Source: Rhizophagus irregularis
Lineage: Eukaryota > Glomeromycota > Glomeromycetes > Glomerales > Glomeraceae
Assembly (NCBI RefSeq): GCF_026210795.1
Contig: NC_089441.1
Coordinates: forward strand, 4,650,001-4,714,000
Length of the DNA stretch: 64,000 nucleotides
Direction: 5' to 3'
The notes under the pieces are model-generated. The model was given only the letters and a program-made list of their open reading frames with translations. It was not told the DNA's origin and did not search any database. Position numbers and translations under genes: made by a program. This document shows, piece by piece, positions 48,430 to 60,973 of the stretch (positions within the stretch are counted from its first letter, which is position 1; every line of letters starts with the position of its first letter).

Positions 48430-51400
48430 TTAAAATCGACACTCCATCCTGCAAAAGCGGTTATTAAGTAGCACCGTTAGATGACCCATAAAACCCGAAA
48501 TGTGATTAAACCAAGATAATCTATATTGCATCGAGTTTTTTAACCAATCGGTTCTGGAGTCACGTGAATCAACATGGGTCGAAGGTAGTAAAGACGAGTA
48601 AGGTAAATAAGAAGATTTGGGCAAACCTTTAGGCCTTGAAGATTGTTTAAGTTTTGAAGAAATGTTCATCGTATGTTCCCATAATCCTTTATCATACGAA
48701 CACGGATTCCAAATTCGTTTACGGAATTTGTTGATAAAATTGTTATGTATGGCGGCAACCACATTCATAGCAGTGAGGTGAGGAATACCTAAGTTTTCAA
48801 AAACTTCCAGAAAAGCAGTAGGCAAACAGCCACGGACGAGACTATAGGAAGACCAATTGTTAGAGAACAAGTCCAGCAAGGGAGGGAAGTAACTCTATTA
48901 ATTGAAGAAGAGTAATCACAATTGGCATTATCACCCGCTTCTTTAATTTTTTGGGTAAGGTGGTGGAGATATGACGTTAAAATTTGATGTAATTTAACAC
49001 GGCGCTTTTTGCATAAAAATAAGTGCATAAAATCTTCTAAGTGGTCTTCACAGGAACGACAGGGTAGAATCTCTACGTATAAATCAGGTCGTGTCCTTTT
49101 CAGTGATTCCAAAGTAGGTAAGTCTTCCAGAAAAAGTTGAAATTTCAACGTGTGATGTCTAGAGACATTTGTAAGAGCCCAATCAACCACATATCGGGAT
49201 GGATCTGTTAAAAGAGAAATAAAGCGGAAGCGAGAAAGGGCTAAAAGGTCTTTCATATACAACATCTGATGATATTGTTTAAACAGATGTCTTGGGTTGG
49301 ATTCACAGACTACGTCATCATAAGTCATAATATAATCATGAACCGCGGCAAGATCAAGGCGGGAGATAAGAATAGCATCGTCAGATGTATGGGCAGTATT
49401 GGCAAGAGAGTCAGCGAAGTCATTCCAATAAAAATTAGAGTGAGCTTTAACCTTGAAAAGTAAAACTGAAAGTTGTTTATCCACAATCAGTTGTTGGATG
49501 ATGGCCCAAAGTTCAAAATTGGTAGTCTTATAATAAAGATGAGAATCTGAATAATCAGATAAGAAACAATGTTTCAAACTTTCGATGGAAGACTGTGAAT
49601 CGAACTACGGAGTTGGCAGGAGAAGCTGATAAAGCAGCATAAATAGCAGCAGCTTCGGCTTGAGAAGAGGAAGGCCAATCACGAATAATACCCCGCTTAT
49701 AAGTGGCAATAGAGTTGAGAAAGCCAGAATCTTTGACAATTTGAACCCAACCCCATCCCATAGAAACATCACTAGTTCCTAAGTTAATAAGAGAACCATC
49801 AATGTAAAAGGTATATTGTGAGTCTGGAGAAAGCACGACCGATGATGATGCAGCAACATCGCCAGTCGTAAGTAAATGTGGAGTAGACAAAGCCTTGTCA
49901 ACAGTATCGAAGAAAGTATGGGAAATATCAGCAGCAGGCATCGAGCGAACTGAAGGATTACAAAATGAGGTAACAAAGTTCATGATTTCTGCCCACAACA
50001 CTGTAGCAGTCAAGCTGGATGTGTGATTCAAAATGGATGATTTCTTCATAGGTAAGATCTATGACTGACAAAGAGAGGCCGAATAGGAGCAAGAAACAGA
50101 ACCAGTAGCAACTGATTTCTTTGAATAGGAAGATTTATTTATATTTAAATTGCAGCCAGGGACAAGGTTGTAGAGTAATCAAATCGCTCGATGAGATAAG
50201 CAGTCTGAAATCCAATGTACAATGGTACAAGTGGAGCGTTTAGGTTGGATCTGGATCTGTTTACCGAATAACGGAAGGCCATTATCATTCATCGTGACAA
50301 TCCAATTCTTCTTATAACCAGAAGGAGAAATGTAAGGAGTAAGTTCTTTAGCAATCTGGCTCACAGGTCGTTGTTCAGTCATAAATCGGTCTTTTAATAA
50401 ACCAGGTTTATCTGGAATCGTGACATTAGTAAAGAGATTCTTGTACCAATTGGGAAGACGGGCATTACCACGCTTTTGAACAGAATTAGCATATATGACA
50501 GACCAGGAGAGCAAATGTGTTCCTTGAGGTGTCAAAAGTTGCGAAAGGTAAAAAAGGCCACGTTTTTGAAGTCTTGTTAAGTTGGCTTTAAATACATCCA
50601 AAGAAAGACATTGATAAATGGGAGTATGGCCATTGGGGTAGGTTAAATCAGGCACAAACGATAAATTAGCATGTGACAAACGAAAGGGAGTTGAGAGTAA
50701 CGAAGCTAGAGTATTAGCGATATAATCTTGTTTAAAAATTATAAGAGAAGACCAACAAGTCCAATCCAAAACCATTAAAGGAGAAATAGGAATTAAACAA
50801 TAAAATTGAATAAATCGCAACCTATAATTAAATAGTGATTTCATAAAAACAGAAGAAGAATTTGCTAACAGAAATAAATTAGTAAAATGACTTTGTTGTT
50901 GAAATGAAAATAAATTGATCAAACCCAAAGCATGTGTTAAATATAACACCACATTAGAAATAGAGCGTGATAATTTGGCCTTGTGTTTAACTAAGGCACG
51001 AACTGAAGAAGTAATAGTGGAGCATTCAGCCTCAGATAAATGTGTGACTTGCATCCGATAATCCAATTTCGGAATCAAAACAGTATTATAACGATACACC
51101 ACTTGTTGAACAGTCAGTTTCGCAGGGCGAAGAATTGCAGAGAAAGAGTTACATTTTCATTTAAGTTGTTGTCGGATAAAGTTCCTAGAGCCGTTAATAT
51201 TAAACCAAACTCCTAAAAACCGGAAAGATGAGGACATAGGGATAGGAGTAACAATAATGTTGGGCGTGGAGTTGAGCGATGAAATTGACAAATTAAAGGC
51301 TATAGGAGACAAATCTCGAGAAGCAGCAACTGCATTAGTGGCTAAAACATATTTGTTATGGTTGGCTGAGGTATTGTTTAAACAATAAAATTCTTCAGTA

Positions 51401-54025
51401 ATAGACAGCATATGTTCCATTCCTTCTTTAGAGGAAGAGATCAAAGTAGAATCATCCATGAACACCAAATTATTAATTTCTAAAACATCAAGAGAACAAG
51501 AATCTGATAAAACAGTACAGGAAGCTATTGGAGAAACCAAACGATAAGGGTCTTTCTTCTCATTTTTGAGAACTGTGAGCAAAGGGTCTAAATAAATAAT
51601 CCATAAAAGCGGAGAGATAACTTCACCTTGGTCTATTCCAATTCTAACTCTATATGGTGGAGTAGGGCCATGTGCAGTAATGACACGGTTAGAACGTGAC
51701 ATAAATAAAGAGAGTAAGAATTGAATTGCATTTTGAGGCAACCGTAAACGTTGGAGAGCAAAACGCAACATAGATAAATCTACAGAGTCAAATGCTTTTG
51801 AAATGTCTTGAGAGAGGATCCATAAGGGTTGTTTAGTAACTACCGAATCATGGATAATGGATTCCAGAGTAATAATAGGATCACGACAGGAACCTCCAGG
51901 TAAACCTGCAAAATTACCGCCTTGGAGAACATGGTAAGAGGCAAGCAAAAGAGCGAGACGATTGTAAAAAAGTTTAACCAAAGCCTTTCGAATCACCTCC
52001 AATAAAGTGATAGGACGTGTATTTTTGAGTTGGCATTTCCATTCATGCGGTTTGGGAATAGGAAAGACAGTAGCTTGTCTCCATAAATCAGGGATATTTG
52101 CGTCTGATAGACAGGCGCAAATTAAGTTAAAAGCAAAAGCAGAGCAGAAGCAGAAGGACCTAGGTGTTTTAGCATCTTATACGAGATCATAGAAGGACCT
52201 GGGGCTTTATCGTTAGGCATGAAGGAAATTGTTGAGGACCATTCATCAAGGGTAGGAGGATCCATTAGTGAATCAAAAATAGCTGGAGAAACATCAGCAA
52301 GTGGTGCATAAGCATTAGACCATCGTTCAGGCAAATCCTGTATGGAAGAAGGAGGAGTAGAAGTAATTGGAACAAAATTTTGAAAATGTTCATTAACTTC
52401 TTGGTCAATAGCATCTGGAGAAGTTAATAAAGTAGGGTGTGTTGGATGATCTATGAAGACACGATCAAGAACAATTTGTCGTCTGGTTCGTGACAAAGCA
52501 GATTCAATAAAAGTGGAAATATCATTGGTGAAGTTATCATTCCGAGCATCAATTTTAGCCTGAATAAAAAAGGCTTGAAATTCTTTTTCTTTAAGTAAAA
52601 GAAGACTTCGCAAAAGCAAAGTCATATTTTCTAGAGTTTGAAGTAAATTGGCAAAATCATCAATTCTTGCATCTCGAAGAAAGGGAGGAAAAGTAATAGG
52701 CGTAACAAAGGTTTGTTTATAAAGGGATAAAATATTATTAAGACGTATATAATATGAAGACCACTTAGTTTCATAATGCATAGAGTATGAGATAGGGGTT
52801 TTATGAAGAGAACGGATAGTTTTAGCCACTTTAGACAAAAATCTATAAGACTGGCATAAACTATCCAAATCTTTAGGCTTCTTTGGAACATAGGTATTGC
52901 CCACAGTAACTGAAGGTAAGGTGGAATTAGCAGCTTTAATAATCCTGGAATGGAGATATTCACACTTCTGATTGAGAGGCCAAGCGTCAAAAATAAGTGG
53001 ATCAATTGGACATAATATATCCAAATCATCAGCAAAAACAGTCCACTGTTCAGTAGAAATGGAATCATATTTAAAACCACGTTGAGTATTGCGACCAAGT
53101 TGACGAGCTCGTGCAGATTTAATAGCATCTGATAATAATGAAACATCAAAATATGTAATAATAGGGTTATGGTCAGAAATGTGTAAATCATGAGCATCAA
53201 AAATAGAAGCTGTTAATATATATTGGCGAAGAAGTGGACAAGACCAAACAAAGTCAATACGGGTAATAGTGTCCAGATGGTGATAAGTACCTAAGGTACC
53301 GGATAGGTTAAGAAAGTGCAGTCTTCATAATTATGAGAAAGCAAATAATGAAATAATTTGTGAATTCGTTTAGCAGCAACCTGAGGTTGATGCAAAAAAA
53401 TAGGGTAATATTTCTCCAAATTCATATTAAAATCACCGCAAATAGCATGGTGAAAATTTTGTGAAGAGGTTTGGGAAATTAGAGAAATTATTTGATCAAT
53501 GACTTCGTAACGAAGAACAAGATCATTTGTAGGGGGAATATAGACGACAAATATACGCAATTTAACATTGCCTTTAAAAAACAAGTCTACAAAAAGAATT
53601 CGGGAGGAATGGGATTGATAAAATTGAACATGAGTGGCTAAAGAGTTATGTATGAATAAAGAAACACCACCAGAAGAACGGCCGTGTTTGGTGGAATCCA
53701 AATCAGAATGAAAAGAAGTATAATCACAAACTCGTTTAGACAAAAATTTCATTTGTTTAGGTGATAGATGAGTATCAACAATACCGCCAAAGGAAATGTG
53801 ATTTTGTAAAAAGAAAGAAGAGATTTGGTCCATTTTAAAAGAACCTTGACCAGGGGTTTTAAGACCATTAACATTAAAGGAAGAAATGTTAAAAGAATAT
53901 GGGAGAAGTAGAGGAAGAGGAAGAAAATAAAGTATCAGATAAAGGATCATTAAAAATATCACTAAAATCAACGGGGTTGGGGGATTTCGCACAAAGGTAT
54001 CATAATCTATATTATCGTTCATCAT
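48430..54025 (-). pseudogene. LINE ORF2: APE endonuclease, RT, RNase H
   Basis: Order on the minus strand: an APE-type endonuclease with ISSFNVNGLKT (53880), GGIVDTHLSPKQ, SSGGVSLFIHNSL, VYIPPTND, CGDFNMNLEKY (53430) and DLHISDHNPIITY (53180). Then the reverse transcriptase with NDKAPGPSMISYKMLKHLG (52190), PLWILSQDISKAFDSVDLSM (51800), GIDQGEVISPLLW (51640) and the catalytic LVFMDDSTLI (51455). Then RNase H with FYIDGSLINLG (49810), QAEAAAIYAALSASP (49640) and VKAHSNFYWNDFADSLA (49430). A C-terminal CRSCEDHLEDFMHLFLC zinc motif is at 49050. Breaks: frameshifts near 53310, 52130, 49600 and 48860, nonsense codons at 51154, near 50176 and 50065. The catalytic residues remain; the insertion looks moderately recent. 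Confidence 0.88.
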
Positions 54026-54072
54026 TATAACACTATGATAAAAACTGCAGGGTGAAAGAAAAGGATAACAAA

Positions 54073-56228
54073 TTAATCAGACGAAGTCTTATTGACTAAG
54101 TCTGAGGAAGAGTCACCAGAAATGGAGCTAATAAATCTTTCAATAGAGCCGGATAAGTGATCAAATTTGTTATCTAAAGATCGTTGAAATGAATAAATTT
54201 CAGCACGTTCTTTATTAATAGTTGCTTCATCAGCAGTTTCGGGGATAGGGGAAGAATAAATGGTGAAACGGGGAATAGGAACCGTTGGGGGAGAGAGAAC
54301 TGGGCCAGAAATAGGCCTGTTCGAAGTGGGCGGGTTGGATTGTGTTAGATAAGGGGGGGTGCATAGGTGGTTGTCAACAAGCATATGTGAAGAATCATTG
54401 GGATCAGGTGGGAGAACATCGTCTTGCTTATGTCCAAAAACACGAAGTTCTAGCTGAGACATCCTCTGATCAGCTAATTCAAGAGCATGAATTCTAGCAC
54501 GTACACTAGCCATATCTTCTTGAAGGCTTTTGAGCACCGAAAGGATCTCTTGAATTTGGGAACAATTAGGATCCACCAAGGGAGGTTTATGACCAGATGA
54601 GTTGGAAGTAGAGGTACTATTGCGTTGGGAAGTGGAAAAGAAAACTGAACGGTCTTTGCCTTTACATTCATTAGATCGAGATCATTGTGCAGACTGGGTA
54701 GAATTATTGGAGTTAGGAGAATTGGGCAAAGAAGTATTATTGGTATTATTATTGTGCCGACCAGTAGTACTGGCTGAACGATTACGTTGTCGAGAATTAG
54801 AACGATCATTGGATTGAGAACGGGAACGATGTCTATTGCAATTAGCAGAAGAATTATGGTTATTCGATTGTCCAATATTGAAACGTTTTAAGTTCTAAGT
54901 AAGTAACAGGGTGATGGAGACGAACACTGCAGCTTATTCAACGGGCATGCAGTAGGGGCGCAGCCAAGTTTGCCGCATCTATGGCAAAGCTTGTTTGTAT
55001 TTTCCGGGAGTTCCCATTGGAGCCTATGGCCTTGCAGGGCGATTGATTGTTCCATTGCGGTATCCATCATTTGTTGTGAATTAAAAGTGATGTAAGCCCA
55101 TCGTTTTGGTTTGTAGGAATTAAGAGATAGGGGGATATTAACGGCCATAGCGCCAATTGCTCGTACCAAAGGCGCTAAATGCACATCTTTTGTGTTAGGA
55201 GGGAGCTGAGATAAAACAGCGACGAATTCACGTCGTGATTTCTTTTGTTCGAGGGTAAGAGAGCATGGCGTAATGCATAAACAAGTGGAATAACAATAGA
55301 TCGCCCATTGTTTATCCATGAAATGTTGGATGGAGGAAGCATCATCATAAACGATACGAGCTTGTTGGACTTTGGCATTGGTACGTGTATGAAGGTGACA
55401 GGATTGTATGTTACCATATTTTTTGAAAAGGGCAATAATATCATCTTTTTTGATGAAAAATAGGATGTCAGTAACTTGAATAGCCCAGAGATCTTCATCA
55501 GTTCGGAGTTGCTGAGGGTCATGTAGAAAAAATTTTAGATCAGCAAGATCATCATGTCGGAGGGAAAGGCAGGCATCACGTTCAGTGGTTGAATTAAAAT
55601 GAATGACTAATCTTTTGAGATCACCAGAACCAGACATGCGAGCATGGCCAGTGTAAGAGTGATAAGTTTCCAAAAGGAGATTATTGACAGCGTCAATCAT
55701 AGCCCGATTAGTAGGATATTTCTTGACAAAATCAGGGGGAGGTGTTAGGCGCCGCAGCAGCCTGAAAATCACGCCTAAGAATGGAAATAGTGGGTGTGTC
55801 AAGGGGAAGAGGAGAAGTATCATTGGTATCCATAATGTCCTTATTAGGAGATGCGTCTAAGGGGGAAGTTTCTTTGTCTTTTGGAGCATGCATGGACGCG
55901 TCAGTACCAGACACGACAGAACCAGGCGCAGAAGGCGCAGTAGTATCTTTGGGAGGAGAAGACGAAAAATTGTCAGCATTATTTTGTTGAGGAGGAGTAG
56001 TATTGCTACCTCCAGCATCAGCCGCTGAGTCGATGACGTAGTCTTCTTCCATAGGTTTTCTGGGAGCGTACGGGTACATTTGGAAGGGTTGTTTTTATTG
56101 TTTGTTTGTTCATTATCTGAGTTCAAAACGTCAGAGCCAGAGTCTTTATTTTTGTTTCGTTTGTCTTGACGCTTGGCAGGTCCCCCATTAGGGTTATTGC
56201 CAGCTTTTTTGTTACCTTTGGGAGGCAT
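54073..56228 (-). pseudogene. LINE ORF1: RRM-type RNA-binding nucleocapsid-like protein
   Basis: Starts MPPKGNKKAGNNPNGGPAK, a basic low-complexity head, then a Pro/Ser/Thr-rich acidic stretch (56080-55740). Two RRM-like folds follow. The first has DLWAIQVTDILFFIKKDDII then LFKKYGNIQSCHL (about 55500-55370). The second has EFVAVLSQLPPNTKDVHLA and KRWAYITFNSQQM (about 55230-55080). A Cys cluster CHRCGKLGCAPTACP lies at 54980-54940, then Arg/Ser-rich sequence, a coiled coil (IQEILSVLKSLQEDMASVRA) and the stop at 54073. ORF1 proteins bind the element RNA. Frameshifts near 56080, 55790 and 54890 and an in-frame TGA near 54680 break it; each flanking piece is otherwise well preserved. Confidence 0.8.
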
Positions 56229-56344
56229 GTTAGTAGTAAAATAAGAGATGTGTTAATATGAAGAATAAAAAATTTCTTCCGCGAAATTTTTGACCAAGGA
56301 TCTACAAGAAAGAGTTGGCAGATCGGGATCTTAAAATAGCTTTA

Positions 56345-57039
56345 AATGTTCTTAATTTACTTAAAAGCCTAAAAAGCCTAAATTCAACCTCACATCGGCT
56401 TGATTCTTCTTAAACAAATACTACTTTCTGCTTTATTCTTTAGCTGATTTCCTTTTTTGTATATGCTTGTATCCATTTTTTCTATTTTTTGTCCAAAATT
56501 GGGAGTTTTTATTGGCTATTGTGCTTCTTATGTGATAAATTAAACATTTGAAATATTTTTAAGTATAGAGTTCTGGCACCATAAAAAAAATAAAATTAAT
56601 CAAGTATTTATACTAGATAACGAAATCCATTATAATGTTTAAAGTACTCATTTAAAATTACATGCCAAGCACATTACTAAAAATCTGATCACGTAATAAT
56701 AATTAATAATATATCTTATTAGTCAATCATGTATGCAGACTGCAGACAGATCACAGATATACTTTGTATTATAATATATTTAACCATTAATATTTTCTGC
56801 TATGCTTCAGACAACAATTTTTTATTTATTATAAAATCCTATTTTTAATTATTAGTTATTTTTATTTTAATTTTTCTAAAAAACAGGCCTTTTAATAACT
56901 TTTTAAATAAAAAATTAATATAATTTTTATAATTTTAAGAAAAGTTCAAATATAAAAAAAATTTAATATTAGGATTTATTTAAAGTTATATCAAATTAAA
57001 TAATATTATTATATACTATATATTAATATTTTAATTTTA
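56345..57039. other. AT-rich flank, nothing recognised
   Basis: No gene or repeat seen between the LINE and the repeat block. Confidence 0.5.
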
Positions 57040-57540
57040 TTATAAATACATCAGGAAATTATATAGTGCGAAAAGTTGCGCAAGTTTACACATCATAATA
57101 TTTCGTAAGCTTCCAGACCCGCCGCAAGTTTGCGTAAGCGTAATATTTCGTAACTTTTTAAAATATTTCGAAATATTACGATATGCAAAGCTTCGTAATT
57201 TTACGATTTGTAATATTCCGTAATTTTGCGGTTCGCAATATTTCGTAATTTTACATAATATTTCGTAAGTTTTCAGACCCGCCGCAAGTTTGCGTAAGCG
57301 TAATATTTTGTAACTTTTTAAAATATTTCGAAATATTACTGTATGCAAGGCTTCGTAATTTTACGATTCGTAATATTCCGTAATTTTACTGCGTAATACT
57401 TCGCAACTTTTTAAAATATTTTGAAATTCTATGATGCGTAATGTTCCATAATTTGACGATTCGTAATATTCTGTGATTTTACACAACTTAATATTTCGTA
57501 ATATTTCAAAATATTTCGATAAATAATACTTCATTTTCTG
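57040..57540. repeat. Tandem duplication (160 bp) rich in TTTCGTAA words
   Basis: The block AATATTTCGTAAGC then CCAGACCCGCCGCAAGTTTG then CGTAAGCGTAATATTTCG starts at 57098 and again at 57258. The whole region is built of ATATTTCGTAA and TACGATTCGTAA words. The open stretch at 57040-57348 is a translation of these repeats. The same words in inverse orientation (GCGAAATATTGCG) occur at 60325-60430. Confidence 0.75.
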
Positions 57541-57639
57541 TACTATAAGTTTATATAATGTATGTTTTATTAGATATAATCATAAAAAATTACAAGTATT
57601 TATTAATATATACAGAATACATAAAAGTAAAAAAAAGAA

Positions 57640-58160
57640 AGAGTAGAGTAACAATATTATTAGACGTAAAAAGAAGAGAAACAGCTATAGTAACGTTAGT
57701 ATTAGATATAAAGATAAAAGAAATATTGTTATTATTGTTAGTATTAAGGTAAAAAGAGTTAAAGAAACAGTAAAAGGAGTAAAAGAAACATGGATATTAT
57801 CGTTAGTATTAAAGTACAAGTAAAAAGAAATAAAGGAAACGTAGATAGTATTGTTAGTATTACGACATAAAGTAACAAAGAGGTAAAAAAAAACGCATTA
57901 ATATTAAAATAATTAGTATTAATAAATAAATATTTCTATACCTGCAAAGTAATTGAACAAAAGAATAAAGAAATAAAGAGAAAGGAAAAAATAAACATGT
58001 TGTTAGTATTGTTAGTATCGTTAGTATTAAAGTACAAGTAAAAAGGAATAAAGGAAACATGGATATTATTGTTAGTATTACGATACAAAATAACAAAGAG
58101 ATAAAAAAAATGAAAATAATTAGTATTAATAAACAAATATTTCTATACCTGCAAAGCAAT
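57640..58160. repeat. Two direct copies of a 135-145 bp unit
   Basis: The unit ATTAAAGTACAAGTAAAAAG ... TTGTTAGTATTACGA ... ATATTTCTATACCTGCAAAG runs from about 57810 to 57953 and again from 58025 to 58158. Shorter GTTAGTATTA motifs are scattered upstream. The minus-strand open stretches here are hydrophobic repeat translations, not genes. Confidence 0.7.
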
Positions 58161-58824
58161 AAATTATGAAATATATGTAAATATATTGTATATAATTAAA
58201 GAAATAATAGAAAGAAGAGACAAAAAAATTAAAAATATTGAACAAAAGAATAAAGAAATAAGAAACAAAAATAAATAAGACAAAAACACGTGCATGATTA
58301 AATGATTAAATGATTAAATCACATGCAAGGATCAGCCTAATTTGATTGGCCAGAAAATACGATATCGTAAAATTACGGAAATCCGCATTTTAAAAAATCA
58401 CAGAAATTGTATATGCACAATTACTAAATATTATCCCCTCGTGATAAATTAAAAATTATCAACACAAATTCAACACAAATTTAACAAATTTAACGAAATT
58501 TGGCCAAAATTAACAAATTTTTACCAGAATTATCAACACAAATTGAACACAAATTGAACACAAATTTCAGCCACGATTTATTTATGTCACACCCGTGTTG
58601 TTAAGAATTAATAACCATTTTATTTATTAAAACTATATTAATTATGGTAAAAAAAATGCTATTACGTGTGATATATATAAAAAATAATATTTATTTTTTA
58701 TGCAACCCATAATTCTCTAATAAACTATTTACATACCGACCTTTCTCCTCCGTGTTATAAGAGTCAATAGAAAGTATATCATCGTCAGCTATGCCATCAT
58801 TGGCCGCACCATCGTCGTTCCGCA
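58161..58824. other. AT-rich intergenic
   Basis: Contains short repeats of TTAACAAATTT / AACACAAATT (58450-58570). No gene seen. Confidence 0.5.
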
Positions 58825-58960
58825 CTATCGTTGGCTGCACCATCGTTCGGCCGCATCATCGTTAGCCGCACCATCGTTAGGCCTACCATCGTTAGTCACA
58901 CCATCATCAGCCGCACCTGCTCTATCGTCAGCTGCTCTATCACCACCATCGTCTACATCA
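58795..58960. repeat. 12-15 bp coding minisatellite (CACCATCGTTAGCCG)
   Basis: Repeats of CACCATCGTTAGCCG / CACCATCGTTCGGCCG. On the minus strand they encode the Asp-Gly-Ala-Ala-Asn-Asp tail of the preceding gene. GC-richer than the surroundings. Confidence 0.7.
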
Positions 58961-60123
58961 TTACCATCATGAGAATCATCGTCCGAATGTGTAAATTTAT
59001 CCCTATTTTCCAACTTTTGCTAAAAATCAATAAATAAATAAATAAACTGTAATTCAAATAATTCACATTTTGCAAATTGTAAATTAAAAACTTACTAAGT
59101 TGTTGATTATCTTCGACTTCATTATACTTTCGCTCATTTGAATGTTTTGATTATTAGGATTTAAGTACGTTTCACATACGCTAATCGCATACGCTATTTG
59201 TGTTTTTGAGGATTTTTATTTTCTTTTCGCAACTTATCAATTATCAGCGACATATATGTCGTAGGTTGCCCATCTTTAACCTTTTTAAATAGGTTGTTGT
59301 AACATCTTTTCACCTCCGCCTTACTCTTCCATTCCTGAATCTTTGACGGACTAGCCTGAGTGTTAATAGACGGTAATTTATGCCCAGTCGCTTCGAAAAC
59401 AGAATACATAACGTCTTTAACTCTAGACGTGAACGTCCCTCGTATGCTTCTATGTTGTTGTACTAACTATTAAAAAAAAATGTTAGTATGAAATTTAATA
59501 AAATTCATAATTGCTTTAACTTACAGTCGGGCAATTTTTTTTTCGAAAAAAATAATCCATTGATTTTTTTTGAACTGGCGCATAAATTCCGGATTTTCGT
59601 CTTTTAAATATTTTTCGGTAGCGAGTTTGTACTCGTCTTGCGAAGGATAAACAAAATTTTCAAATAAAATTTTCGACACCTTCTTAACGAGCTCCTAATC
59701 AAATGAGGTTAGCATTTCAGGTTTACATTAAATAATATTCATCTTTATTACCTTTACATACTCCGGATCTATTGTATTATTATTATTTTTGTTATTATCG
59801 TTGAGCTTTTTTTCTATGCTCGAGAGACGGGTTTCGAGATTTTTTTGTCCGGTGATAAGAACTTCAAGCTTAGAAATTATCTGCGAATTGGTTCTTAATA
59901 GTTTTTCTATTGTTTTTTTATTAACTTTAACAATAAAATATAATTTAACTATATATTATATAATTTCTTTTATAAAGAATATGATACATATTATGTCATA
60001 TATACCATCAACACTATCATCAGATATTCTCACTCGCTTCTCAGCTTCGCTACCCTCAGTACTACGTTTTGAAAATCTTTCATTATCGTCAATTCTTCGT
60101 TTCTCGCCACGCTTTGTAGCCAT
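58825..60123 (-). pseudogene. Broken gene of an unrecognised family
   Basis: Minus-strand exons 60006-60123 and 59752-59906 join in phase 1. The third (about 59528-59700) follows in phase 0. The start ATG at 60123 begins MATKRGEKRRIDDNERFSK, a basic nuclear-signal-like head, then a coiled coil (LLRTNSQIISKLEVLITG, LETRLSSIEKKL) with an Asn run. Exon 3 holds EYKLATEKYLKDENPEFMRQ and QWIIFFEKKIAR. Exon 4 holds VQQHRSIRGTFTSRVKDVMY and KRCYNNLFKKV. Then a frame reading YAISVCETYLNPNNQNI (about 59110-59200) leads by a clean intron to an acidic Asp/Gly/Ala repeat tail ending at 58825. The exon 3/4 junction does not keep frame, and exon 4 shifts frame near 59205, so this copy seems broken. I know no function. 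Confidence 0.55.
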
Positions 60124-60760
60124 TATGATAATAAATTTGAAACGAAAATATGAAAAAAGAGGAAATATATGAGAAAAAAGAGGAAATATATGAGAAAAAG
60201 GTGAACTAGAAAATTCGAAAAGGATGAGGAAAAAGGGGGAAATACATGAATCAGAAATTCAGAAAAAGGAGGCAAGCTGTCATAAGGTAATTTCCGCCAT
60301 TCTATACTAAAAAGAAAAAAAACTTGCGAAATATTGCGAAAAATGGATGAACTAATGCGAAATATTACAAAAAATGAATGTACTAATGCAAAAATTTTGC
60401 ATCGTGATATTACGAAAAAATATTGTAACACTTTCATAAGAGAACTTTAAAAAAAAACTCTCGTAAAAGCACATAGTACAATCGAAATATTAATCAAATC
60501 CAATTTATAAAAAAATAACATGTTACACATGTTAGGGGCTTTTATGCATGGAAAAAAAAAGTTGCAGCCAGTGAACTCATTTGGCTGATCAGATTGATAG
60601 TGATCTTGAGCGCTTATAACCTGATTATCGCATAAATTTGTGGCTGATCATCCGTCCATTATTGTAAAAGTGATTTGCCGTGTTAAGCCAATAAATTTGC
60701 GGCTGATTATCAGATGATTAGCCGATTGAATAAGCCATCTGAATTCTTATAGCCCGTTAC
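60124..60760. other. Upstream region with inverse copies of the 57-kb motif
   Basis: 60150-60260 has GAGGAAATATATGAGAAAAA direct repeats. 60325-60430 has GCGAAATATTGCGAAAAATG, GCGAAATATTACAAAAAATG and similar, inverse to 57040-57540. 60560-60720 repeats GGCTGATCA / GGCTGATTATCA words. No gene. Confidence 0.5.
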
Positions 60761-60973
60761 AGCAAATTCAAAATATGCGAAACACTCAGCACTTTTGCTG
60801 TCAGATTCACTTGGCAGGTTGCCGGCAAATTGAAATAGTAAATAAAATAATAAACAATATTTATATGGTACATCATAGACTTGTTACATTTATTTTTAGA
60901 TTTGCCAACCTAGAACTCGGCAAGTTTCCCGACAGCAAAATTGCTGAGTGTTTCGCATATTTTAAATTTTGCT
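60761..60973. mobile_element. Hairpin MITE, 70-bp arms
   Basis: The left arm AGCAAATTCAAAATATGCGA then AACACTCAGCACTTTTGCTG is mirrored by the right arm CAGCAAAATTGCTGAGTGTT then TCGCATATTTTAAATTTTGCT. The symmetry continues through the CACTTGGCAGGTTGCC region. The plus-strand open stretch at 60775-60984 lies entirely in it and is not a gene. Confidence 0.7.

Larger units (their letters stand above)
48180..56329 (-). mobile_element. Full-length two-ORF LINE without poly(A) tail
   Basis: An 8.15-kb minus-strand element flanked by the 15-bp direct repeat CTTAAAATAGCTTTA (48165-48179, 56330-56344). It has a 101-nt 5' leader, ORF1 (56228-54073), a 47-nt gap, ORF2 (54025-48430) and a roughly 250-nt 3' region. 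It ends without an A-run, directly at the duplication. The retained 5' leader and ORF1 start suggest a complete insertion. Base composition is clearly richer in G+C than the surroundings. Confidence 0.9.

Noticed and set aside
57860-58159. Membrane-protein-like minus-strand frame with internal repeats
   Set aside because: Arises from the two direct repeat copies; the repetition explains the peptide repeat.
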